Source: Isosphaeraceae bacterium (GTDB lineage: Bacteria; Planctomycetota; Planctomycetia; Isosphaerales; Isosphaeraceae). Taken from it: 35,818 nt of DNA. The stretch spans positions 1 to 35,818 of the forward strand of contig JAJPJC010000288.1 of the NCBI GenBank assembly GCA_021324445.1, given 5' to 3'. The translations under genes were made by a program, and so were the position numbers. Shown piece by piece: positions 1-7,450 of this stretch (position 1 is its first letter; each line of letters starts with the position of its first letter). The notes beneath the pieces are model-generated. The model was given only the letters and a program-made list of their open reading frames with translations. It did no database searches and was not told where the DNA came from.

Positions 1-1
1 C

Positions 2-72
2 GTAGGGTGGGTGAAACCCACCGATCATCAGTATTACCAGGGCTTTGCGTTGGTGGGTTGCACCCACCCTAC
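2..72. repeat. Nested inverted repeat with GTAGG/CCTAC ends
   Basis: The arms at 2-22 and 52-72 are reverse complements at 20 of 21 positions and are separated by 29 bp. Each arm is itself nearly palindromic around GGGTGAAACCC, giving a hairpin within a hairpin. The first 16 bases of the left arm recur at 35715-35730. The element lies upstream of the dltA start at 141. It looks like a dispersed REP/BIME-type repeat. It could also form a terminator for a gene to the left of the window. Confidence 0.75.
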
Positions 73-140
73 AACCGTCAGACCCGGCTTTCGGAACAGA
101 CTCTGAGTTGCGGCCGAGGGCCGCGATAAGGGAATCCCGC

Positions 141-1598
141 ATGGAAATCATCGAGCGTATCGAGCACTGGGGCAAGATGACCCCGGATCGCGCGGCCTTC
201 ATCAGTGGCGGTCGAACCCTCACCTACGGGGAATTGTGCCACAGGTCCAGCGCCCTGGCCGCGCACCTGGCCGGCACGCTCCCGGAGAAATCGCCGGTGG
301 TCGTTCTGGGACACAAGGAGCCGGAACTGCTGATCGCCTACCTGGCCGCCATCAAGTCCGGGCGTGCCTATGTGCCGGTGGACACGGCCGTGCCCCCGCA
401 GCGGATCGAGCGCATCGTGGCGGCCAGTGGCGCCGCGCTCACCCTGTCCCCGGAGCAGGTCGCCGGGCTCGCCGACGGACGAGAGCCAGGCCCCCGGCGG
501 CGGCTGGAAACTGATGATCATTATTACATCATGTTTACGTCGGGCAGCACCGGAGAGCCCAAAGGGGTCCCCATTACCTATGGTTGCCTGCAAAGTTTCC
601 TGGAGTGGATCCTGGCGGAGCATGCGTTCGAGGAGGGCCAGGAGGTCTTCTTGAACGTCGTCCCCTACTCGTTCGACGTTTCCCTGATGGATACCTACCC
701 GGCCTTGGTGACGGGAGGGACGGTGACCAGCGTGACCCGGGACGAGATCGCGAGCCCACGGCAACTGTATCAGCTCCTGGGCCGCTCGGCGTTGACAACC
801 TGGGTGTCGACGCCTTCGTTCGCTCAGATGTGTCTGGTCGAACCGGCGTTCAAAAGGGAGTTGCTGCCTCGGCTCAGGCGGTTCTTGTTCTGCGGCGAGA
901 CGCTGGCCCCGGAGGTCGCCTCTCAACTCCTGGACCGCTTTCCGGATGCGGAGGTGTGGAACACCTACGGCCCCACCGAGGCGACGGTGGCCACCACGTC
1001 GATCCGCATCACGCGCGATCTCCTCAATCGGTACTCCCCGCTGCCGATCGGTTACCCGATGCCGGGCACGCGCGTCCTGGTGATGGACGAGCAGGGGCGC
1101 GAGGTGCCCGCGGGCGAGCGGGGGGAGATCATCATTTCCGGTCCCAACGTCAGCCCCGGGTATCTCAACCGGCCCGACCTGATCGAGCAGGTGTTCTTTC
1201 GCCTGGATGGCCGGCGGGCTTACCGGACTGGCGACTGGGGCCGCTACCGCGACGGCATGCTCTTCTTCGAGGGCCGGATGGACAACCAGGTCAAGCTGCA
1301 CGGCTACCGCATCGAGCTGGCCGATGTGGAAGCGAACCTGCGGGCCCTGCCGGGGGTTCGCGATGCCGTGGTCCTGCCCGTGCTCAGGCAGGGGGTCGTC
1401 GATTCCCTGGCTGCCTTCGTGATCCTGAACGAGCGGCCCCCGCGCCCGGACTTCCAACTGGCCGCCGAGCTGAAACTCCAGTTGACCGAACGGCTGCCTG
1501 CGTACATGATCCCCCGCAAGTTCACCTTCCTGGAGAGCTTTCTGATGAACGTGAACGGTAAAGCGGACCGGCGCAAGCTGGCCGAGGCCCTGACATGA
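141..1598 (+). CDS. dltA: D-alanine--D-alanyl carrier protein ligase (DltA)
   Basis: Adenylating enzyme that activates D-alanine with ATP and loads it onto the phosphopantetheine of DltC; acts in the cytoplasm. The 485-residue length fits DltA (about 500). The A3 loop TSGSTGEPKG is at residues 133-142, NTYGPTE at 274-280, and the A10 lysine is Lys474 in NVNGKADRRK. Cys251 in the FCGE motif is kept; in DltA structures this Cys lies beside the D-Ala side chain, which favours D-alanine as substrate. The ATG at 141 is chosen because AAGGGA at 128-133 lies 7 nt upstream; the frame is open to 45, but that stretch runs into the repeat at 2-72. The stop overlaps the start of dltB by 4 nt (ATGA), so the two are translationally coupled. 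Confidence 0.92.
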   Translation: MEIIERIEHWGKMTPDRAAFISGGRTLTYGELCHRSSALAAHLAGTLPEKSPVVVLGHKEPELLIAYLAAIKSGRAYVPVDTAVPPQRIERIVAASGAALTLSPEQVAGLADGREPGPRRRLETDDHYYIMFTSGSTGEPKGVPITYGCLQSFLEWILAEHAFEEGQEVFLNVVPYSFDVSLMDTYPALVTGGTVTSVTRDEIASPRQLYQLLGRSALTTWVSTPSFAQMCLVEPAFKRELLPRLRRFLFCGETLAPEVASQLLDRFPDAEVWNTYGPTEATVATTSIRITRDLLNRYSPLPIGYPMPGTRVLVMDEQGREVPAGERGEIIISGPNVSPGYLNRPDLIEQVFFRLDGRRAYRTGDWGRYRDGMLFFEGRMDNQVKLHGYRIELADVEANLRALPGVRDAVVLPVLRQGVVDSLAAFVILNERPPRPDFQLAAELKLQLTERLPAYMIPRKFTFLESFLMNVNGKADRRKLAEALT

Positions 1599-2857
1599 TC
1601 CCGTACGCGGATTTCCTTTATTTCGGCATCCTGCTGTACATCGCCCTGCCGACCGTGGTCATCCGGCGTTGGCTCGGCTTCTCGCGCGCGTGGGTCTTGC
1701 TGGCGACCGCGGTGATGCTGATGCTCCAGTACGGGACTCTCACACACGCCCTGCCGGTCAACGTTCCCGAGGGAGTTGGCCTCACCGGCGGCTTGGCGCT
1801 CTCCAGCACGGTGGCGGAGGTCCGGGAACTCTGGGTGGTGCTCGCTTGCGGACTGTTCCAGTGGGCCGTGGCCCGGTGCTCCCTCTTCTTGAGGGCGCGC
1901 ACTGCCTGGTACTGGCCCTACCCGATGGCCTTGCTCTTGACCGTGCTGCCCCTGGTCGCGGCCCGATTCCTCCCCCTGGTCATCCCGGGCTCTCACCTGG
2001 GATTCCTGGGAATCTCGTACATGACCTTTCGCAGCCTGGACGTCATCTTCGGCATCCAGGATCGGCTGATCCAGACACTGCCGGTCGACCAGTTCCTGGC
2101 CTTCCTCTTCTTCTTCCCGACCATCTCGTCGGGCCCCATCGACCGCTACCGCCGGTTTCGCGACGACTGGAATCGCCCCCATCCCCCGGCGGAATTCTGG
2201 AAGGACCTCGATGGGGCTGTCCACCACATCTTCACGGGCTTCTTGTACAAGTTCATCCTGGCGGCCCTGATCAAGAACTCCTGGATCGACCGCCTCGCTG
2301 TCGGCGGTTTTCTCAACACCGTGTCCTACATGTACGGGTACAGCCTCTACCTCTACTTCGACTTCGCCGGCTACAGCGCCTTCGCCGTCGGGGTCAGCTA
2401 CCTGCTGGGAATCCACACGCCCGAGAACTTCAACCGCCCCTTCCTGGCCGGCAACATCAAGGACTTCTGGAATCGCTGGCACATCAGCCTGTCTTCCTGG
2501 TTAAGAGATCATGTTTACATGCGATTTATGTTGATCGCGACCAAGGGCCGCTGGTTCACCAGCAAGTACACGGCTTCCTACCTGGGCTTTTTCCTCGCCT
2601 TCGGGCTGATGGGGCTGTGGCATGGGATCGAGCCCTACTACTTGCTTTATGGTCTGTACCATGGGGCGCTCCTGGTGGGGCATGACCTCTTGACCCGGTG
2701 GAACAAACCGCGGCGGGTGTGGGGGGACGGGCCGCTGTGGCGGGCGCTGGGGACCTTGGTCACGTTCCACCTGGTCTGCCTGGGCTTCCTCCTTTTTTCC
2801 GGTAGGATCGGTCCCACGTGGAAGCCGGTCGGCTCCGTTCCACCGGTGACCCGGTAA
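1595..2857 (+). CDS. dltB: MBOAT-family D-alanyl transfer membrane protein (DltB)
   Basis: Polytopic membrane O-acyltransferase of the MBOAT family. In characterised dlt systems it moves D-alanine from DltC across the membrane. The 420 residues form many hydrophobic segments; the family pattern includes FFPTISSGPIDRYRRF, FNRPFLAGNIKDFWNRWHIS and the MBOAT histidine in GLWHGIEPYYLLYG. It starts in the ATGA overlap with dltA and is followed after 49 nt by dltC. Its gene order dltA-dltB-dltC matches Firmicute operons, but no dltD follows: the next gene is on the other strand. The last ~15 residues after FSGRIG look unlike the family and may be a poorly conserved tail. Confidence 0.9.
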   Translation: MIPYADFLYFGILLYIALPTVVIRRWLGFSRAWVLLATAVMLMLQYGTLTHALPVNVPEGVGLTGGLALSSTVAEVRELWVVLACGLFQWAVARCSLFLRARTAWYWPYPMALLLTVLPLVAARFLPLVIPGSHLGFLGISYMTFRSLDVIFGIQDRLIQTLPVDQFLAFLFFFPTISSGPIDRYRRFRDDWNRPHPPAEFWKDLDGAVHHIFTGFLYKFILAALIKNSWIDRLAVGGFLNTVSYMYGYSLYLYFDFAGYSAFAVGVSYLLGIHTPENFNRPFLAGNIKDFWNRWHISLSSWLRDHVYMRFMLIATKGRWFTSKYTASYLGFFLAFGLMGLWHGIEPYYLLYGLYHGALLVGHDLLTRWNKPRRVWGDGPLWRALGTLVTFHLVCLGFLLFSGRIGPTWKPVGSVPPVTR

Positions 2858-2906
2858 GCTGCGCCTGCCGCGTCGTGCGAATTCCCGTGCTGGAGGGATT
2901 CTTCCG

Positions 2907-3149
2907 ATGACGATTTCTGATCGGGTCCTGGACGTACTTGTCGGCGTGGCCGAGATCGAGGATCTGCGGCACGACCCCGACGTTCGCCTGTATGACCTCC
3001 AGATCCTGGATTCGATGAAGACCGTGGAGCTGATCGTCGCGTTCGCGGCCGAGTTCGGCGTCGAGATCTCGCCTACGGAATTCGACCGCGAGGACTGGGC
3101 GACGCCCCGCAAGATCATCGCCTACATGGAACGCAAGGTCGCCGCCTGA
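2907..3149 (+). CDS. dltC: D-alanyl carrier protein (DltC)
   Basis: Small acyl-carrier-type protein (80 residues, the usual DltC length) that carries D-alanine as a thioester on phosphopantetheine. The attachment site is Ser36 in ILDSMKTVELI, and the acidic helices around it fit the carrier fold. GGAGG at about 2892-2896 precedes the ATG by a suitable distance. It is the third gene of the dlt operon and ends 46 nt before the convergent ABC ATPase gene. Identity rests on both the carrier motif and the position after dltA and dltB; alone it could be taken for another acyl or peptidyl carrier protein. Confidence 0.9.
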   Translation: MTISDRVLDVLVGVAEIEDLRHDPDVRLYDLQILDSMKTVELIVAFAAEFGVEISPTEFDREDWATPRKIIAYMERKVAA

Positions 3150-3182
3150 GGGCACCCCTCGGCTGGCGTTCACGGACCACGG

Positions 3183-3210
3183 ACTCCGGCCTCACTCACG
3201 AGGCCGGGGT
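3183..3210. terminator. Shared hairpin between convergent dltC and ABC ATPase genes
   Basis: An 11-bp stem (3183-3193 with 3200-3210, one G.T pair in one orientation) closes a 6-nt loop. It covers the last codons of the ABC ATPase gene and lies 34 nt after the dltC stop. The position suits a bidirectional terminator, but there is no clear T tract on either side, so intrinsic termination is uncertain. Confidence 0.4.
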
Positions 3211-4044
3211 CTGGGAAGTCGTCCAGGAGAGATAACGGTCGATGATGTCCTCGATGGGGCCGTCGGCCACAAGCCGGCCCTGCTGGATCCACAGGCCCCG
3301 CGTACACAGCTCGCGGAGGGAGTCCATGTTGTGCGAGACGAGGATCACCGCCTCGGCGCGATCGACCAGGTGCCGGAGCCGGGCCTTGGCCTTCTCGAGG
3401 AAGGCGGCGTCGCCGACGCCCAGCGCCTCGTCGATGAGCAGGATATCGGGGTGCACCTCCGTGGCAATGGCGAAGGCCAGTTTCATGTACATGCCGCTGG
3501 AGTAATACTTTAGCGGCATGTCGGCGAACTCGCGCAGGCCGGTGAATTCGTAGATCCCGTCGACCTTGTCCAGCATCTGGGCCCGCTTGAAGCCCAGCAT
3601 GGCTCCGTTGAAGATGATGTTGTCGGTTCCCGAGAGCTCGGGGTTGAAGCCGGCGCCCATCTCGATGAGGGGAGCCACGTTGCCCCGGATGGTCACCTGG
3701 CCCGAGGTCGGCGGGTAGATCCTGGCCAGGAGGCGGAGCAGCGTGCTCTTGCCGGCGCCATTGCTGCCGACCACCCCGGTGCGCTCGCCGGACCGGATCG
3801 TCAGGTTCATGTCGCGGAGGGCCCAGAACTCCGAACGGTCCACTGCCGGCTCGCGACGCAGCACCAGGTCGAGCACAGCGCGCTTGAGCGAGTATTGCTT
3901 GTCGGCATAGTTGATGAACCGCAGTGAGACATCCTTCAGCTCGATCAGTGGGGTCGGGACCGTGGACCTGCGCTGCAGCTCCAGTACTCCGCCCCGATCA
4001 GAGTCGGAAGACCATCTTGTCTTCTTGGGACTTGAATATGGCAT
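3196..4044 (-). CDS. Polysaccharide ABC exporter, ATP-binding subunit (Wzt/TagH-like)
   Basis: ATPase that powers export of a lipid-linked surface polymer together with the permease encoded just upstream. Walker A is GSNGAGKST at residues 93-101, the signature segment is YSSGMYMKLA (near 181-190), Walker B is ILLIDE near 201-206, and the H-loop is VSHNM. The conserved 'ALRDMNLTI' segment and the wide spacing before Walker A fit the polysaccharide/teichoic acid subfamily. At 282 residues it lacks the C-terminal carbohydrate-binding domain of long Wzt proteins. The only ATG in frame is 4044, giving a 47-nt overlap with the permease gene; the family core starts near residue 33, so a shorter product from a non-ATG start is possible. 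Confidence 0.88.
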   Translation of the reverse strand: MPYSSPKKTRWSSDSDRGGVLELQRRSTVPTPLIELKDVSLRFINYADKQYSLKRAVLDLVLRREPAVDRSEFWALRDMNLTIRSGERTGVVGSNGAGKSTLLRLLARIYPPTSGQVTIRGNVAPLIEMGAGFNPELSGTDNIIFNGAMLGFKRAQMLDKVDGIYEFTGLREFADMPLKYYSSGMYMKLAFAIATEVHPDILLIDEALGVGDAAFLEKAKARLRHLVDRAEAVILVSHNMDSLRELCTRGLWIQQGRLVADGPIEDIIDRYLSWTTSQTPAS

Positions 4045-4879
4045 AGCCGACTCCCAGGCTGCTCGCCGCGAGCACGGCCGCCGCGGCCATCAGGCCGAAC
4101 CGCGGCCATCCCTCCGAGCAGAACACGTCGTGGAACAATTCGATGAAGTAATACGCCGGGTTGAATTGGAACAGCCACTGCGCGCCTTCGGGAAAGAGCT
4201 TGCTGTCGACCGGGTAGAGGATCGGCGTGACGAAGTACCAGGCTTGCAAGAACACCGAGATCAGGTGTCCGCAGTCGCGAAAGAATGTATTGGCCGTGGC
4301 GACGATCAGGCTCAGGCCGAGGGTGAAGACCGCGAACAGGGCGATGATCACCGGCAGGAACAGCATCGCCGGTGACGGCCGGGCGCCCAGCGGCCAGAGG
4401 AGCAGGAACATGGCTCCCAGCGAGAATGTGAAGGTCGCCAGGCCGCTGAGCAGCCGTGCCAGGGGGAAGACCAGCTTCGGCAGGTAAATCTTCCGGATCA
4501 GGCCCTCGTTGGCGATGATGCACATCGCGCCTTCCGTCAGGCCGTTGCTGAAGAAGTTCCAGGGGAGCATGCCCGCCATCAAGTAGAGCGGATAATTCGC
4601 AATCTCCCCTTTCGCGAAGAAGTGGGAGAAGACGACCGAGAGCGTGCCCAGCATCAAGAGCGGGTTGAGCAGGGTCCAGAGGAACCCCAGGATCGAGCGC
4701 TGGTAGCGGACGCGCAGCTCCTGGACGACCATGTTCTGGACGACCGGCCAGAACGCCGCCAGCTCGCGACGATCCGCGGTCAGCCGCGCCCACCACCAAC
4801 TGGGTCCGCGCGGCGTCGGCGGCGGTGGAAAGTATTCCGCGTGCGGGAGTTTAGCACCGGCGGCTGTGCGAACATCCAT
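3998..4879 (-). CDS. Polysaccharide ABC exporter, permease subunit (Wzm/TagG-like, ABC-2 type)
   Basis: Inner-membrane permease of an ABC-2 exporter for surface polysaccharide. The 293-residue protein has a cytoplasmic N-terminus with VQNMVVQELRVRYQRSILG, the family's amphipathic start, then LWTLLNPLLML and about six membrane segments. The segment QAWYFVTPILYPVD is typical of O-antigen and teichoic acid exporters. The gene overlaps the ATPase gene, so the two form a unit. No wall polymer polymerase lies next to it, but the dlt operon converges on it and a glycan gene cluster lies 11 kb away. The cargo cannot be read from the sequence. Confidence 0.9.
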   Translation of the reverse strand: MDVRTAAGAKLPHAEYFPPPPTPRGPSWWWARLTADRRELAAFWPVVQNMVVQELRVRYQRSILGFLWTLLNPLLMLGTLSVVFSHFFAKGEIANYPLYLMAGMLPWNFFSNGLTEGAMCIIANEGLIRKIYLPKLVFPLARLLSGLATFTFSLGAMFLLLWPLGARPSPAMLFLPVIIALFAVFTLGLSLIVATANTFFRDCGHLISVFLQAWYFVTPILYPVDSKLFPEGAQWLFQFNPAYYFIELFHDVFCSEGWPRFGLMAAAAVLAASSLGVGYAIFKSQEDKMVFRL

Positions 4880-5010
4880 GTCTGGAGGGGTCCCATCCCT
4901 GGCGTGGATCCCGATCGGGACTCGACCCGACCCCGGCTCCGACAGCGAGGCATCTTACGGCGAAGCCCGGCATCACGGAAGGTCAACCCCCGGAGATCGC
5001 CACTGGCCAA

Positions 5011-5036
5011 GGGCAGCCCGGGGCGGCTGCCCCACC
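5011..5036. repeat. GGGCAGCC/GGCTGCCC palindrome at gene end
   Basis: A GC palindrome that ends directly at the stop codon (5037-5039) of the TPP-enzyme gene. Its reverse complement recurs at 28968-28991 with a single G missing. It could act as a terminator hairpin for the minus-strand gene, and it is one of several dispersed palindromes in the window. Confidence 0.6.
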
Positions 5037-6914
5037 TTAATCGCGGTCGTCCGATCGGGACAGCGCCCGGACGCCAATCCGGGTCGCCAGGCGCACCTTC
5101 TGGCTGTTCGGGAGCTTCTGAATGTACTGGGAACGCAGCGCTCCGAGCCACCGCATCTCGCGGCCCTCATACGAGACGATGACCTGCGTCAGGATCGGGC
5201 CGGGAGTGGCCAGGGCACGCTGAAGGCCCGGAAGAACATCGGCATTGCGGGCAATCTGGTTGAAGCCTAGCCCCACCGCCTGCGCAAACGCGGCGTAATC
5301 GATGCGTGCGATCTCGGTGGCGGTGGTGCGGCGGTAGACCGGCTCCTGGAGCATCCGCATGTAGTGATACGCTCCGTCGTCGAAGACGAAGCACTTGACC
5401 GGCAGGCCGGCCCGGGCTGCGGTGGACAGCTCGATGGCCGACATCAAGAAGCAGCCATCGCCCGTGACCGCGACGACCTGGCGATCGGGGCGGACCCTCT
5501 GGGCCCCGATGGCTGCGGGAATCGACCAGCCCATGCTCTGGTTGTCGGCGGGGGTGAAATAGCGGCGCGGGCCCTGGACCTCGATCGCCTCCGAGGCCCA
5601 GTGCGTCGCGGCGGTCACGTCAACGAAAACCAGCTCCTCGGGCCCCAGCACGGCGCGCAACTGACCCAGGAAGAACATCGGATCCACGCACCGCTCGACC
5701 CGGACGGTCAGGGCCTCGCAGCGGTCAACCTGCCGCCAGCGCTGGATGTTCTGCCAGAGCTGGGGGCAGGGCCCGCGGCGGATCGCCGCGGCGTCGGCCA
5801 CCAGGCGATCGAGGAAGAGCCGGGCGTCGGCGCAGACGCAGACGTGGGTCGGGAGGTTCCGGCCCAGGTTTTGGGGGTTGATATCGACGTGGATCAAGGC
5901 CCCCGGCTGGGGGATGGCGTAGTTGGCCGTCGAGACCTCGCTGTAGCGGACGCCGACGGCCAGCACGAGGTCGACATCCTTGAAGGCCGCCTCGGCCGCG
6001 CGGGTCCCTTGCTTGCCGTAACCCCAGCCCACGGCCAGCGGATGCGCGTCGGGAATGCATCCCTTGCCGCTGACCGAGGTTGCCACCGGCGCCTGGAGCA
6101 GCTCGGCGACCGCGGTCAGCGCCGGTACGGCCTCGACGCAGCCCAGCCCGGCATAAATCCCGACCCGCCGGCGACGGTCCGACAGGTGCGCCAGCGCCCG
6201 CGCGTAGGCGGCTTCGTCGAACGGCACAGGGTAGGGGGGAGGCATCGGCTGGGAGTAATCCCAGACCTCGGCATAGAGCGGGAACGGGATCACCACGGCG
6301 GCCGGCCCTGGCTCGCCGGCCCGGGCGACCCGGAACGCCTGGAAGATCGCGCCGGGGATCTCCGCCTGGTGGTGGACCTCGATCAGGTCCTTGACCACCG
6401 GGCGGACAATCGCCGAATTCGCCAGTCCATGCACCTGCCCGACCGGTGCCTGGGCCGAACGGTCGATGTCCGTGATGATGCCGATGACCGGGATGCTGTC
6501 ATGAAGCGCCTCGCCGATGCCGGTCAGGCTGTTGGTCAGGCCCGGACCGGGGACCACGGCGAAGACGCCGACGCCGCCGGTGGCGCGCGCCGAGGCGTCG
6601 GCCATGACGCTGGCCGATCCCTCGTGGGCGACCAGCAGGTAGGGCACGCCCCGCGCCTTCAGCGCATCCCACAGCTCGTTGTTCTGGGCGCCCGGGATGC
6701 CGAAGACGCAGGGCGCACACTCGCAGGCCAGCGCCGCGGCCACGGCCTGGGCGCCGGTCATTTTCCCCTGGACCCCCGGTCGCTTCACGAACCGGCCCAG
6801 CTCGACATGGCCGGCCCGGGCCGGCCGAGCCGGTCCCCAGGCGGCCGCCGCCGCGACGGTCCCCGCCACACCGCAGGCGCCGAGCACCTCCCGCCGGTTG
6901 AGCTGCCCTGACAC
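5037..6914 (-). CDS. Tat-signal thiamine-diphosphate enzyme, acetolactate synthase-like
   Basis: Enzyme of the TPP-dependent acetolactate synthase/benzoylformate decarboxylase superfamily, 625 residues. Glu98 in VAHEGSASVMAD is the conserved catalytic Glu. The central FAD/NAD-type domain includes GALIHVDINPQNLGRN, and the TPP/Mg motif starts at GDG near 485. The motif closes with DDG where ALS has NNG. The first ~35 residues look like a twin-arginine signal: NRRE at 6-9, then an Ala/Gly-rich hydrophobic stretch ending in ARPARA. The GTG at 6914 is chosen because GGAGGAGG lies 6 nt upstream; the frame is open to 7070. No small regulatory subunit (ilvH) or other branched-chain gene is near, so a biosynthetic ALS role is unlikely. 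Substrate unknown. Confidence 0.8.
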   Translation of the reverse strand: MSGQLNRREVLGACGVAGTVAAAAAWGPARPARAGHVELGRFVKRPGVQGKMTGAQAVAAALACECAPCVFGIPGAQNNELWDALKARGVPYLLVAHEGSASVMADASARATGGVGVFAVVPGPGLTNSLTGIGEALHDSIPVIGIITDIDRSAQAPVGQVHGLANSAIVRPVVKDLIEVHHQAEIPGAIFQAFRVARAGEPGPAAVVIPFPLYAEVWDYSQPMPPPYPVPFDEAAYARALAHLSDRRRRVGIYAGLGCVEAVPALTAVAELLQAPVATSVSGKGCIPDAHPLAVGWGYGKQGTRAAEAAFKDVDLVLAVGVRYSEVSTANYAIPQPGALIHVDINPQNLGRNLPTHVCVCADARLFLDRLVADAAAIRRGPCPQLWQNIQRWRQVDRCEALTVRVERCVDPMFFLGQLRAVLGPEELVFVDVTAATHWASEAIEVQGPRRYFTPADNQSMGWSIPAAIGAQRVRPDRQVVAVTGDGCFLMSAIELSTAARAGLPVKCFVFDDGAYHYMRMLQEPVYRRTTATEIARIDYAAFAQAVGLGFNQIARNADVLPGLQRALATPGPILTQVIVSYEGREMRWLGALRSQYIQKLPNSQKVRLATRIGVRALSRSDDRD

Positions 6915-7213
6915 GAGGCGCCTCCTCCTCCCTGACCGAGCTTCCCCGCCGAAACAATCCTGGTCCGGCGCTGCGATCGGCGGTCGCGCCGTCGCCGTCT
7001 CGATATCGGCGTACGGGGCCGGCCGGCTTCGTCCTCGAACCCACGCGTGGCCCCGAAACGCCGTGCCCAACCCGGATCATCCGCACAATCGTTGGCACGC
7101 CCCGATTCCTCAAAGCCCAGGGTGAACCTGAAGTCCGCCAGAGTCGCGGGCTTCGCGCGTTCGGAAGGAATGCGCGCCGGTCCGGAACGCCTCGGAGGGG
7201 CGGCGGTCAATGG

Positions 7214-7232
7214 CCAGGGGTGAAACCCCTGG
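7214..7232. repeat. Palindrome with GGGTGAAACCC core, copy 1
   Basis: A 19-bp near-perfect palindrome, CCAGGGGT-GAA-ACCCCTGG in form. A second copy lies 82 bp downstream, and the GGGTGAAACCC core is also in the arm of the repeat at 2-22. Confidence 0.7.
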
Positions 7233-7295
7233 AGAACCCGAGACGGGGTCCAAGATCGTGGGCGTTTTTCTGGTGTCGAAGCCCTGGAAGGGCGG

Positions 7296-7312
7296 CAGGG
7301 GTGAAACCCCTG
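7296..7312. repeat. Palindrome with GGGTGAAACCC core, copy 2
   Basis: Identical over 17 bp to the copy at 7214-7232 and in the same orientation. Both are in the intergenic region downstream of the kinase gene. Confidence 0.7.
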
Positions 7313-7361
7313 GATGATTGGGCGAAATCGTCGTTCCGTCGCCCCTCCGGGGCGAGGACAT

Positions 7362-7403
7362 CCTCTCCGCAGAGCCTCCCGGCCTCTCCGCAGAGCCTCC
7401 CGG
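7362..7403. repeat. 21-bp tandem duplication
   Basis: Two adjacent exact 21-bp copies (7362-7382 and 7383-7403) in non-coding DNA just downstream of the kinase gene. No function is apparent. Confidence 0.85.
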
Positions 7404-7450
7404 CGGGCCAGCGGCAAACAGGGTGTTCTCCTCAGTTTGTCCGAACGCGC

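Larger units (their letters stand above)
6915..7450. other. 536-nt intergenic region rich in palindromes
   Basis: No convincing gene lies between the kinase gene and the TPP-enzyme gene, both on the minus strand. The region holds two copies of a GGGTGAAACCC-core palindrome (7214-7232, 7296-7312), a CGCCCC/GGGGCG hairpin at 7340-7354 and a 21-bp tandem duplication (7362-7403). The ribosome binding site of the TPP-enzyme gene (GGAGGAGG) is at about 6921-6928. Open frames here are arginine/proline-rich and unsupported. Confidence 0.6.

Noticed and set aside
78..1457. Long open frame on the minus strand across dltA
   Set aside because: GC-rich genes often leave the opposite strand open. This frame is Gln/His/Arg-rich, has no family features and lies fully under a certain dltA.
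7214..7403. Possible CRISPR array in the palindrome-rich region
   Set aside because: Only two copies of a short palindrome and one tandem duplication, with no regular repeat-spacer pattern and no cas genes.
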